A stretch of 64,000 nt of DNA, taken from Endosaccharibacter trunci (GTDB lineage Bacteria > Pseudomonadota > Alphaproteobacteria > Acetobacterales > Acetobacteraceae). Of the stretch, positions 16,727 through 25,667 are shown piece after piece. The translations under genes were made by a program, and so were the position numbers. How positions within the stretch are numbered: the stretch's first letter is position 1; every line of letters starts with the position of its first letter. The stretch is from contig JAMSKV010000016.1 in assembly GCA_024515975.1 (NCBI GenBank), positions 1 to 64,000 on the forward strand, in the 5' to 3' direction. The notes beneath the pieces were generated by a model, which did no database searches, was not told the origin of the DNA, and saw only the letters and a program-made list of their open reading frames with translations.

Positions 16727-19225
16727 TCAGGACGACGGTTGTCGCGAGGAACGAGCGGGATAGCCGAGATCGGCCAGAAGGCGGTCGAGCAAGCCGAAAA
16801 GATGCGGCCGGTCGATCTCGAAGCATTCTCGCCCGCGATTGTCGCTCTCCATCGGCGCGTTACCCCGCATCTCGGGCCGATCGATCACCGCATTCGCATC
16901 GGGCATCAACAGAGGCGCCGGCGCCTCCATCCACCTTTCCGAATGATAGATATCCAGATCGGACCTCTGCTCCAGGTTGAACCGGCTCGTGGGAATGACG
17001 CCGGGCAGATTGGCCAGCCAGCGATACTTGGCGAGGCCCGCTCCCCAGGGCGAGAAGCACAGATCGGCACGATAGCACCACGCCATACTGGTCTCGATGG
17101 ACCGGCCGACGGTATCGAAGACGGCAATGCTGGTCCCGGCGGCGTAATCGCGAATGCGCGCCACCAGGTCGCGTTCCGCCTCCAGCGGAGAGCGGATCGC
17201 ATGATGATCCTGGATGCCGGCGAAGACCTCGCCCGGCTTGCCGCCGGGACGGAGATTGCGTCCGTCCAGCACAATCGCGGTGCCCGGATAATTCCGGTCC
17301 AGATGATCGACAAGCGCCTCGTAGACCGCGGTGGAATCGACGAAGGTGCGGTCCTCGAGCCGGATGCCGACGATCAGCACCGGACCGCCGGGATGAGAGG
17401 CGCGCTGTTCGGCCACCCGCGCATCGTCATCCGTCCCGCTCACGTAGCGGCGCACCAGGGTCCGCAGCTCGGCGTCGATATAGGAGCGTGTGAACCGGAT
17501 CGGAACGATGTCGGAACCGTAGACGCGTTGCCAGAAGGCCTGCTTGGTCGCGAGCGATCGGTCGACCTTGCCGTCGAGCGCGGGAAACAGCGTTTCGAGC
17601 GGCCCGAAGAACTCGGCCTGGCCGTTTGGCGCCTCGATGACGAGGGAGCGCGGTGCTTCCGCGCCCAGCTCGCGCACCAGCCCCGCCTGCCCTGTCAGGT
17701 CGTTCCAGACGTAGTGCCCGATATGCAGCAGCGGCTGCGCCATGAAGACGTTGACGATCTCCACCGCCCCCCGCCGCCTCCGGCCCGGAAAGGCGGCGAT
17801 ATTGAGCAGGGCGTGCTCGTAGATGAGCATCCAGAACTCGGCCGGAATACTGTGCCGGAACCACCAGTTCGCCGGTTCCTTATCGCACAGGAAGCGATTC
17901 TCGTAGGGCAGATAGAGGCCCATCTGCACGCAATCCCGCTCGCCGGTCGCGACCATGAAGCGCAGTCCGTTCCGATCCAGGAACTGATAGACGATGGTGT
18001 TTTCCTGCGGCGCGATCACAGCTTCGAGCTCGGCCTCGCTGCCGTCCACCGGACTCGGCCAGGTGAACCGCCGGCGCCGCACGGCATCGAGCCCGGCCCG
18101 GTACAGGCCGTGATTCACGGCGGCGCGCACGTGTTGGCCGGCAAGCACCAGGCCATGCGGATAGGTCGGCGCCGGTCCGAGCACGATATCGGGCTGCGGG
18201 TTTTCGATCATCTGGTCGACCGTTTCCGGAACCACGAGATCCCCGACCCGGTGCAGCATCCTGTGCAGAGCCACAGCGTTGAGCCGCAGCATGGGCGGTG
18301 GCACGTAGCCGGGCTCGCTATCGGCCAGGGCGAGGATCTGTCGCCAATGGTAGCGGATCATCTTCGGCGCGACCTGCCTGAGTACGGCGATCGTTTCGCT
18401 CTCGGCGAGATCCTCGCCATCGATGCGTTTGAGCCCGGCGTTCAGGACCCAGGTCGAGCGCGCGCCGTTTTGGTCACGCAATTCCAGCATCAGGAGCGGC
18501 GCGAAGCAGGTCAGGATATCGGCGGCGAACCAGCCCTGGCGGAATGACCCCGCGATATCGCCGTTGAGCCCGATCGGCCATTCCAGGACGCCATCGATCA
18601 TCATCGCGATGCCGCCATCTCCGTCGACGATGCGGAAGCGCGCATCCTGATCCGGGCCGTAGCCGAGGATGGACAGCACCGGAACGGGCGAGGCTTCGAA
18701 CACGTGGTAGAGAAATTTCAGGCGAAAAAAACGGTCGATAGTCGCCAATCGATCGATAAGGCGGCGAAAGGAAGCCGGATCTTCGTCCCGCGCGATCAGC
18801 GTGGGGAGCATCCGTTCGCCTATGCGCGCCAGCACATGCCGCGGCAGCGTTTCCATTCTGTTGCCGATGAAGGATCCGTCCTGGTCGAGCACCCAGTAGG
18901 CGATCGCGTCCTCGGCGTCAGATTTCGTGCTGTGGAGTTCGACCAGCACAATCGGAAGAAAATCGTGGAGGATGCGCCCGACGCGCCATTCATCGTTCAG
19001 CAAACCCAGTGCCTCGATCGCTTTCGGCAGCAGGACGAACCGGTCCGCCAGCACCGTCGCGCTCTCGGCCGACGCCGCGATCGCTGCCGCGCCCGGTCTG
19101 GAATCGTATTGGAACAAGGAAGGGGCGCCTTGTTCAGCGTCGTGCTCCAGCGCCGCATTCGCGGCGTTCGCGCCTTTGACTAGCTGGTCGCCACCGCGTT
19201 TGAACCGGCTCAGAAAACCAGCCAT
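16727..19225 (-). CDS. Large protein of unknown function, paralogue of the 19.4 kb gene
   Basis: An 832-residue protein I do not recognise as a named family. No signal peptide or clear membrane segment is seen. Its C-terminal half matches the divergent neighbour: IGHYVWNDLTG near residue 500, VGIRLEDRTFVDS, AIVLDGRN, and WGAGLAKYRWLANLPG near 728 followed by SRFNLEQRSDLDIYHSERWME. The N-terminal part holds two diverged copies of a roughly 60-residue module (about 78-140 and 228-290; cores HDFLPIVLVEL and TCFAPLLMLEL). The neighbour has one copy. The C-terminal layout is loosely reminiscent of GT61-type glycosyltransferases, a weak inference. The start at 19225 (MAGFLSRFKRG) is chosen over an upstream extension to 19312. 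Confidence 0.75.
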   Translation of the reverse strand: MAGFLSRFKRGGDQLVKGANAANAALEHDAEQGAPSLFQYDSRPGAAAIAASAESATVLADRFVLLPKAIEALGLLNDEWRVGRILHDFLPIVLVELHSTKSDAEDAIAYWVLDQDGSFIGNRMETLPRHVLARIGERMLPTLIARDEDPASFRRLIDRLATIDRFFRLKFLYHVFEASPVPVLSILGYGPDQDARFRIVDGDGGIAMMIDGVLEWPIGLNGDIAGSFRQGWFAADILTCFAPLLMLELRDQNGARSTWVLNAGLKRIDGEDLAESETIAVLRQVAPKMIRYHWRQILALADSEPGYVPPPMLRLNAVALHRMLHRVGDLVVPETVDQMIENPQPDIVLGPAPTYPHGLVLAGQHVRAAVNHGLYRAGLDAVRRRRFTWPSPVDGSEAELEAVIAPQENTIVYQFLDRNGLRFMVATGERDCVQMGLYLPYENRFLCDKEPANWWFRHSIPAEFWMLIYEHALLNIAAFPGRRRRGAVEIVNVFMAQPLLHIGHYVWNDLTGQAGLVRELGAEAPRSLVIEAPNGQAEFFGPLETLFPALDGKVDRSLATKQAFWQRVYGSDIVPIRFTRSYIDAELRTLVRRYVSGTDDDARVAEQRASHPGGPVLIVGIRLEDRTFVDSTAVYEALVDHLDRNYPGTAIVLDGRNLRPGGKPGEVFAGIQDHHAIRSPLEAERDLVARIRDYAAGTSIAVFDTVGRSIETSMAWCYRADLCFSPWGAGLAKYRWLANLPGVIPTSRFNLEQRSDLDIYHSERWMEAPAPLLMPDANAVIDRPEMRGNAPMESDNRGRECFEIDRPHLFGLLDRLLADLGYPARSSRQPSS

Positions 19226-19422
19226 TCGAGCTTCCCTGTTGCTGGCGATGGTGCGGCCGCAATGGACGGACGTCAGGAGAACAGCGCCTGGCATGGTATG
19301 TCGCAAAGGCATCCTCGGACAACCGGAGCGCCGGTCCGGGCGGAGACGCGCTCCGCCGCGATCGAATGACGGGTCGAGAGATCGACAGCAAGACGGGAGT
19401 CGTGGTCTAGACAGCGTTACGG

Positions 19423-21378
19423 ATGTCTGTTGATCAGTGCGGGATGCCTATGAACGAGCACGACACGCAGCATCAAGGTCGTTTTCTTACCGAATCGAAT
19501 CTCTGCCTGATACCGGATCCCTGCCGGGACATCGACGGCGTCCAGCATGTGTCGCTGAACGGTCAGCTGATCCCGCTCCGGCAGGGCGCCGACCCGGTCA
19601 GGACGTTCGCGGCGGGATGGCGGCCGACCGCCCTGTTCACCGGCTTCGCGCCGATCTTCCTGCTGGCCTTCGTCCACGAGGATGGCGGCGAAGGAATGTG
19701 GTTCCTGGACCACCGCATGACGTCGATCGGCAACGATGCCGCGCATCTGCCGCAGGATGCTTTGCGCATCGTCCGCGCCCGGGCGGCGCCGCTGCTGCGC
19801 GAGCTGGCCGACAGCGTTCTGTCGCCTCAGGACCGGCCGCTTTCCGGTGCGGCGCGCGGGCTGCTCGCCCTGAACGGAGCGATCAGAAGGGCCATAGCGG
19901 ACCTCGCGCGCGATGAGGTCCTGCCCGCGCCTTCACTGATCCTGGCGGAGCAGCTAGGCTCCTCCGGTCTGCCTTGCCTGCTCCAGCCCGGAGACCGGCT
20001 GGTCTCCCTTCGCCGGGAGTTCCTGTGCGAAGGTTTCGCGCTGGATTGGCAGCAGCGCCTGGACCGCGCGATCTCGGGCGGCGTTCTCACCTGGCCTGGC
20101 CCTGTCGACGGCGCACCGCTCCGCTGCGCCGGCAGCCTCGTGTTCGACGATTTCCATTTCGCCTATTTGTTCATGGACGAGAGTCGGCATCTGCCGTTCC
20201 TGGCGATCGTCGGCGATCATCTCTCCTGCGTCGGCGGGGTCTGGTTTCCCACGTTGGGGATCATGGTCGCAGAGGAAAAGCCGGCGGCGCCGCTGATGCG
20301 CCGCGCCGCGCTGCTGCATGCGCGGGACTGGTTCGTCCACCATCTCGTCACCTGGCATGACGAACTCGTCTCGTATCTGCGACGACCGCAGCAAGGCGTC
20401 GTCAACATCCTGCGCTCGCGCTCCTTCCATATCGGCCATCAGCTCTGGAACGAGTTGAGCGGGATCGACAGGCTGGTCCGGAACGGCGCAGCGCGGGAAG
20501 TGACCCATCTGGTCTCCCGGCCGCCGCGCGGGCTCGAGATCTACGGGCCGATCGACACGCTGTTTCCCGAAATCCTGGGCACGGTCGACAGGAGCATCGA
20601 CAGCGACAACGCCCTGATCCGGCGGGTCTATCGCACGGGCGCGATCGCGTGCCGCGTGACCGGCGATTTCGTTCCCGCCGGGCTTCGCGATCGCCTTGTC
20701 GCGCATGCGTTGCGCGAACGGGCCAGCCAGTCGCGACCGGATCGTGCCGCGCGCCGGCTGCTGATCGGCCTGCGCGTCGAGAACCGGACCCTGATCGGCC
20801 TCGACGAGTTCTGCTGCGCGCTGGTCGATCTGGTCGCCCGCCGCTATCCCGACACCATTGTTGTTTTCGACGGGCACAATTCTCAGGACGGCAGCAACGG
20901 AGCCGTGCCGATCGGCAGCCAGGGCGAGATGCTGGCCCGGACCAGCCCGCACGCGGTCGAACGCGGGATCGTGGACCGGGTCCGGCAGCGATTCCCGGAA
21001 CGCGCCGACAGGATTCTGGACACGATCATGCAGCCGGTCTCGGCCAGCATCGAGGCCGCGATCGACAGCACCTGCTTCGTTTCCATCTGGGGCGCCAGCC
21101 TGGCGAAATATCGCTGGCTGGCCAACAAGCCCGGTTTCGTGCTGACCAGCCGCTGGAATCTCGAGAACCGCGACGATCTCGATATCTACCACGCGCCGCG
21201 CTTCATGGAGGATCCCGCTCCGCTCGCCTTCATCGACCGATCCCTGGTCGAGGACGATCCGCAGGCGCCGCAGCTCGCCGCCGCGGGCGGCGCCAATCCG
21301 GGTTTCGCCAATTTCCGTCTTGATGCCGACGGTCTTCCGGCGATCCAGGCGTTTCTGGACGGTTATCTCCTGCCCTGA
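19423..21378 (+). CDS. Large protein of unknown function, paralogue of the 16.7 kb gene
   Basis: A 651-residue protein divergent from, and homologous to, its neighbour. Shared blocks are GWRPTALFTGFAPIFLLAF (about 61-80, the single copy of the N-terminal module), HIGHQLWNELSG (about 335), IGLRVENRTLIGLDEF, IVVFDGHNSQDG and WGASLAKYRWLANKPG (about 555), then SRWNLENRDDLDIYHAPRFMED. These conserved Trp/His/Asp patches could form a nucleotide-sugar or substrate site; a glycosyltransferase role is only a guess. No signal peptide is seen. The start is uncertain between 19423, 19444 and 19450; none has a strong ribosome site. The 197-nt divergent gap must hold both promoters. Confidence 0.75.
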   Translation: MSVDQCGMPMNEHDTQHQGRFLTESNLCLIPDPCRDIDGVQHVSLNGQLIPLRQGADPVRTFAAGWRPTALFTGFAPIFLLAFVHEDGGEGMWFLDHRMTSIGNDAAHLPQDALRIVRARAAPLLRELADSVLSPQDRPLSGAARGLLALNGAIRRAIADLARDEVLPAPSLILAEQLGSSGLPCLLQPGDRLVSLRREFLCEGFALDWQQRLDRAISGGVLTWPGPVDGAPLRCAGSLVFDDFHFAYLFMDESRHLPFLAIVGDHLSCVGGVWFPTLGIMVAEEKPAAPLMRRAALLHARDWFVHHLVTWHDELVSYLRRPQQGVVNILRSRSFHIGHQLWNELSGIDRLVRNGAAREVTHLVSRPPRGLEIYGPIDTLFPEILGTVDRSIDSDNALIRRVYRTGAIACRVTGDFVPAGLRDRLVAHALRERASQSRPDRAARRLLIGLRVENRTLIGLDEFCCALVDLVARRYPDTIVVFDGHNSQDGSNGAVPIGSQGEMLARTSPHAVERGIVDRVRQRFPERADRILDTIMQPVSASIEAAIDSTCFVSIWGASLAKYRWLANKPGFVLTSRWNLENRDDLDIYHAPRFMEDPAPLAFIDRSLVEDDPQAPQLAAAGGANPGFANFRLDADGLPAIQAFLDGYLLP

Positions 21379-21406
21379 ACGCGGACCGGTCCGGATCGGG
21401 GAGACA

Positions 21407-21433
21407 CGCCCCGGAGCCGTTCGCTCCGGGGCG
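21407..21433. terminator. bidirectional terminator hairpin
   Basis: Perfect 11-bp inverted repeat CGCCCCGGAGC / GCTCCGGGGCG (21407-21417, 21423-21433) with a 5-nt loop, between convergent genes ending at 21378 and 21443. There is no T-run, but it is very stable and well placed for both strands. Confidence 0.65.
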
Positions 21434-21442
21434 ATGCCCGCA

Positions 21443-23632
21443 TCAGTTGCTCAGCGTGGAGGGCTGCAGCGCATACCAGCCGGTGGCGCCGCCTTTCGAG
21501 GTCGGCAGGCAGACGGCCGGAACGCCGGAGCCGGCTCCGCTCGCCTCGCCGGTCTTGCGGCCGTCGCTGACATAGATCAGTCCGCCAGCGCCGCAGCCGG
21601 AAGGCAGGTTCGCCATCGTGACCGCGCCCAGGATCAGGTACTGCCCGATGCTGAAATTGCCGGCCACGCTGCCGGAGCCCATCGAGGCGGCGCCGCTCAG
21701 CCTCATGGTGGAGCCCGTCAGCGGGCCGTTCACCAGGTTGAGGCCGCCGGTTCCGTAGAGATTGAGAGCGGCCGCGCCATTGGTTCCGGCCGTGCCTCCA
21801 CTTGCGGTCAGCCGCACGTCGTAATTGTTCAGCCCGGCGACGGTGCCGTTGCTGCTGGCGATCGAGTGGAAGTCGAGGATGCCTGCGGCGCCAGCCTGGC
21901 CGCCAGCCGACGTGATTCCGGGAAGGCCGAGCTCAATATCGCCGTTCATGAAACGGGTGCCGATCCAGTCGTAATCGGCCGTGAGACCGACGCCGTCATG
22001 GGCATTCACCGTGCCGCCGCAATAGATGCCGTCGAACTGCCCGCGCATGGACGGTGTCGTGCTGGCCGACGTGTCGCGGTAGCAATTGGTGGTGTCACTG
22101 CTCACCACGTCGTTGGTGAAGTTCATGGTGCTGCCACCACCGTAGAGAATGCCGTAGTCGAAATGGGACACCGTGTCGTCGGAGATGTGCGACGGCGCCG
22201 TATCGGCGGTTCCGAAACCGGTCACGAACATCGCCGCGGAACTGAAGCCGCTGCCTTCGTAGCCCGGCAGCGGACCGTAGAACTGGTCGTGGTGGCTGAT
22301 CACCGTGTCGCCGCCGGTGACGTAGAAGAAGATCGGGTTGGTGCCTTTGGGGGGCGAGGTATTGTAGAAGAAATTGTCGTGGCTGTAGACCGTGCTGACA
22401 TTGGTCATGTAGACAAGATAGCGCGCGCCGCCGAGCGAACTGTCAGCCAGTGTGATGCTGCCGGACAGCGAGCTGGGGTTGGCGAGCCAGGTGATCCCGT
22501 CCCGCACGCCGATCGTGGCGGCATGGGTGATGTTGATGCCCTGGAACGCATTGCCGTCGATCTGGATGCCTGTCAGCCCGCCCAGGATCAGTGGATAATC
22601 GATATTCAGCGAGCCATGGCCCGGACCGGTCGCCGAGGCGGTGGAATGGAGCCAGACCGGTATGGACGTACGGTTGGTGTCTAGGCTGTGATCGATGAAG
22701 GCGACCTTCTCGATGAACAGATTGTCGGGGTCCTGGAGGTAGAGCGCGCCTTTCCAATTGTTGGCGGCGTCGGTCCAACCGCCGGAATTGGTGAACAACA
22801 GATCACGATAGATCTGGAAGGGCGGCATGGAAGCATTGATGAGCGGGATCGCGATCGTCTTGATCGCCGTGCCGCTCTCGCCTTGTCCGTTGCCGATATT
22901 GGACGCACCCGCCGCCGCGGCCGGAACGATGCCGGTATTGGCGATGAAATGGATGCCCTCGACCTCGATGCCTTGTCCGAGCCAGTTTCCCTCGCGCGCG
23001 CCTTCGTTGCCGTTGGTATTCGGGGCGAAGGTGGTGACGATGCCGTCTACGCCGCCGCGGAATTCCAGCTCGGTCATGGATGAGCCGTCGCCCTTCCAGT
23101 GGATCGCCGTGTTGGTCTGGTAGTTCACCGTGATCGGCGCGGTCAGAACGTAATGGCCGGCCGGAATATCGATCTCGACCGCGCTGTTCAGCTTGGGGCC
23201 GATGCCCAGGAAGGTGGTGAGGGTCGAAAGATAGGAGCTCAGGGAAGCGCCGATCCCGTTCGGGATATGGCCCGTGGCGACGGCGGCCGCATGCTGGAAG
23301 GCGAGCGTATCGTCCGTCACGCCGTCGCCCTTCGCGCCGAACGCCTTGACGTTGAGGTGGTCGCTCATCCGGTCGGCCAGCGCACGGGAAATGTCGTCGA
23401 AATTGGCGCGGAAGGTCGCCGTCGGCAGCGATGCGGCGGGCAAGGCCGCGGTGGCCATGGTCGCCACGTTGCCGAGCGGGGTGCCATTAACGGTGGCCGC
23501 GGCGCCGATGGAGCCGGCGGTGAGAGTATTGAACGTAGCGTTACCGGATTTGGTGAAGATCGGCTGCGACCACGCGGGGGTGATGGCGGCGGCGACCAGC
23601 AGGCTGGTCAGGACGAACAATGATCGTGTCAT
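21443..23632 (-). CDS. Secreted right-handed beta-helix (pectate-lyase-like fold) protein
   Basis: A 729-residue exported protein. The signal peptide MTRSLFVLTSLLVAAAITPAWS is cleaved near residue 22. The motif FGAKGDGVTDDT (98-109) is the hallmark of the Pectate_lyase_3/GH28-related superfamily, the first turn of a right-handed parallel beta-helix. The rest is Asn/Gly/Thr/Ser-rich, as in beta-helices that bind or cleave polysaccharide. No specific catalytic set could be identified. The start at 23632 follows GGGG-rich sequence; longer readings lack a signal peptide. It converges on the large paralogue at 19423 and may act on the same glycan, which is inference. Substrate unknown. Confidence 0.82.
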   Translation of the reverse strand: MTRSLFVLTSLLVAAAITPAWSQPIFTKSGNATFNTLTAGSIGAAATVNGTPLGNVATMATAALPAASLPTATFRANFDDISRALADRMSDHLNVKAFGAKGDGVTDDTLAFQHAAAVATGHIPNGIGASLSSYLSTLTTFLGIGPKLNSAVEIDIPAGHYVLTAPITVNYQTNTAIHWKGDGSSMTELEFRGGVDGIVTTFAPNTNGNEGAREGNWLGQGIEVEGIHFIANTGIVPAAAAGASNIGNGQGESGTAIKTIAIPLINASMPPFQIYRDLLFTNSGGWTDAANNWKGALYLQDPDNLFIEKVAFIDHSLDTNRTSIPVWLHSTASATGPGHGSLNIDYPLILGGLTGIQIDGNAFQGINITHAATIGVRDGITWLANPSSLSGSITLADSSLGGARYLVYMTNVSTVYSHDNFFYNTSPPKGTNPIFFYVTGGDTVISHHDQFYGPLPGYEGSGFSSAAMFVTGFGTADTAPSHISDDTVSHFDYGILYGGGSTMNFTNDVVSSDTTNCYRDTSASTTPSMRGQFDGIYCGGTVNAHDGVGLTADYDWIGTRFMNGDIELGLPGITSAGGQAGAAGILDFHSIASSNGTVAGLNNYDVRLTASGGTAGTNGAAALNLYGTGGLNLVNGPLTGSTMRLSGAASMGSGSVAGNFSIGQYLILGAVTMANLPSGCGAGGLIYVSDGRKTGEASGAGSGVPAVCLPTSKGGATGWYALQPSTLSN

Positions 23633-23746
23633 GTAATCCCCGGAATGCGACGAGGCGCGATTGCAAGCGGAGGTCATGATACGGCGTCCCCAGCAGCCGA
23701 CGGTCGGATTTCGACTCGCGCATCCGCGGCGAGTGGGGATGAAGCT

Positions 23747-24187
23747 TCAGTACGGCCGGGTGAACCGGTCCCGTTCCAACCCGCCCATGATGGTGATGGT
23801 GGTGTTGTGAGGAAGCTGGGTGGTGATGCCGGCGGCAAAGGACTGGCCGCGGATCGCGGGCATATCGTGCCAGTGCGGCCCCTGGCCCGCGCCCACCGCG
23901 ACGAAGGCACGGGTATGGCCGCCGATCAGGCCGCTATCGAGCTCGATCGAACTCGCGCGCATGCCGTTGGAGCCGAACGAAGTACTGGCGACTCCCCCCG
24001 CCACCAAAGGCTGATCAAGAATCGAGGCCGGTCCGGACGGCGCCAGGGAATAGGATCCCGGGGAAGCCAGAGGATCGAGCGCGCGCGCCTCCGGAGAGGC
24101 TCCCGGGGACGCGGCGACGAGCCCGGACGCGACGGCGCGCGCGGCCGGGAATAAGCAAAGGGCGGCGAGGAACGCCGCCCGGGTCAC
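23747..24187 (-). CDS. Small exported protein, translationally coupled to pyk
   Basis: A 146-residue protein of unknown function. The GTG at 24187 overlaps the pyk stop as GTGA, so translation should be coupled. Residues 1-20 (MTRAAFLAALCLFPAARAVA) form a signal peptide. The mature part is Ala/Ser/Gly-rich with a C-terminal block GQSFAAGITTQLPHNTTITIMGG that reads like a beta-strand of an outer-membrane or surface protein. No catalytic motif is seen. Third codon positions are G/C rich as in neighbours, which supports a real gene. The link to pyruvate kinase appears positional. Confidence 0.7.
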   Translation of the reverse strand: MTRAAFLAALCLFPAARAVASGLVAASPGASPEARALDPLASPGSYSLAPSGPASILDQPLVAGGVASTSFGSNGMRASSIELDSGLIGGHTRAFVAVGAGQGPHWHDMPAIRGQSFAAGITTQLPHNTTITIMGGLERDRFTRPY

Positions 24188-25620
24188 GGCTTCAGCCGGA
24201 CGATGCGGAGCAAATTGGTGGAGCCGGCCTGGCCGAACGGCACGCCAGCCGCGACGACCAGCAGATCGCCGGTATCGGCGATCCCGGCCTGACGGGCCAG
24301 CTGGGTCGCGGCCTGGACGATGTCCTCCACCGTCTCGTCCGGACGGTCCTGGTCGACCACCATCGCCTGGACGCCCCACGCCACCTGCAGGCGGCGCGCC
24401 GCCTCGATGGTGCCGGCGATACCGAGCACGGCGCAGTCCGGACGCTCGCGCGAGATGCGCACGGCGGTACGGCCGGACCGCGTATAGGCGACGATCGCCT
24501 TGGCGCCGGTGGTGGACGCCACCTGCTGGGCGGCGCCGGCAATGGCGTCGGACACGGTATGATCCGGCACCTGTCGGGTGTTGTCCTGCACGGCGCGCCA
24601 GCCTTCATCGGCCTCCACCTGCAGGGCGATGCGGTTCATGATCGACACCGCCTCGACCGGATAGCGGCCCACCGCGGTCTCGCCGGACAGCATCACCGCA
24701 TCGGCGCCGTCGAACACGGCGGTGGCGACATCGGAGGCTTCGGCACGGGTCGGCGCCGGGGCGGAGATCATGCTTTCCAGCATCTGGGTCGCGACCACGA
24801 CCGGCAGGCCGCGCAGGCGCGCGGCGCGGACGATGCGCTTCTGTTCCAGCGGCACCCGCTCCGGCGGCAGTTCCACGCCCAGATCGCCGCGCGCCACCAT
24901 CACCGCATCGGACAGAGCGAGAATCGCGTCCAGCTCGTCGAGCGCCTGCGGCTTCTCGATCTTGGTCATGATCCAGGCGCGGCCCTGTACCAGCGCGCGC
25001 GCTTCCTCCACGTCGGCCGGACGCTGGACGAAGGACAGGCCGATATAATCCACACCCTGGTCGAGCGCGTAGGCGAGATCGGCCTTGTCCTTGGCGGTCA
25101 GGGCCGGGATCGGCAGCACCATGTCGGGCACGTTCACGCCCTTGCGGTCGCTCAGCGGGCCGCCAGTGACGACCTCGGTGACCAGCTTGCCCGGATGGCA
25201 TTCCAGGATGCGCAGACGCAGCTTGCCGTCATCGAGCAGCAGGCTGGTGCCGGGGCTGGCGGCGGAGATGATTTCAGGATGCGGCAGACGCACACGCGTG
25301 GCATCGCCGGGTGCATCCTCCATGTCCAGCACGAAGCGGGCGCCGTTCTCCAGCACCACGCGCCCCTCGGCGAACGTGCCGACGCGCAGCTTGGGCCCCT
25401 GCACATCGGCCAGGATGCCGATGGGGCGGCCCAGGCGCTTCTCGACAGCGCGCACCGCCTGGATCCGGGCACCATGCTCGGAATGGGCGCCATGGGAGAA
25501 GTTGATTCGGAACAGATTCGCCCCGGCCTCGGCAAGGGCCAGGATGCCCTCCTCAGTGCCGCTGGCCGGACCGAGGGTTGCGACGATCTTGGTGCGGGCG
25601 GCGTTGAAGGCTTTGGTCAA
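24184..25620 (-). CDS. pyk: Pyruvate kinase
   Basis: Glycolytic enzyme converting phosphoenolpyruvate and ADP to pyruvate and ATP. The protein has 478 residues, the usual bacterial length. Visible motifs are RTKIVATLGPAS (9-20), the active-site LFRINFSHG, MTKIEKPQALDELD with the catalytic lysine, and VMVARGDLGVELPPERVP. The C-terminal regulatory domain has IVAYTRSGRTA. The start is a TTG at 25620, set by a perfect AGGAG (complement of 25627-25631) six bases upstream; no ATG is available at the right place. It overlaps the downstream exported-protein gene. Confidence 0.95.
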   Translation of the reverse strand: MTKAFNAARTKIVATLGPASGTEEGILALAEAGANLFRINFSHGAHSEHGARIQAVRAVEKRLGRPIGILADVQGPKLRVGTFAEGRVVLENGARFVLDMEDAPGDATRVRLPHPEIISAASPGTSLLLDDGKLRLRILECHPGKLVTEVVTGGPLSDRKGVNVPDMVLPIPALTAKDKADLAYALDQGVDYIGLSFVQRPADVEEARALVQGRAWIMTKIEKPQALDELDAILALSDAVMVARGDLGVELPPERVPLEQKRIVRAARLRGLPVVVATQMLESMISAPAPTRAEASDVATAVFDGADAVMLSGETAVGRYPVEAVSIMNRIALQVEADEGWRAVQDNTRQVPDHTVSDAIAGAAQQVASTTGAKAIVAYTRSGRTAVRISRERPDCAVLGIAGTIEAARRLQVAWGVQAMVVDQDRPDETVEDIVQAATQLARQAGIADTGDLLVVAAGVPFGQAGSTNLLRIVRLKP

Positions 25621-25626
25621 ATCAAA

Positions 25627-25631
25627 CTCCT
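25627..25631 (-). promoter_or_regulatory. Shine-Dalgarno site that sets the pyk TTG start
   Basis: AGGAG on the minus strand, six nucleotides before the TTG at 25620. It fixes a non-ATG start that agrees with family length. Confidence 0.7.
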
Positions 25632-25667
25632 GGTCGTCCGGCGCGCGAACCGGATCAAGAACGCGTC

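Noticed and set aside
16727-21378. Firm assignment of the paralogue pair to glycosyltransferase family 61
   Set aside because: Only a loose similarity of the C-terminal layout was noticed, and no DxD or known family signature could be confirmed.
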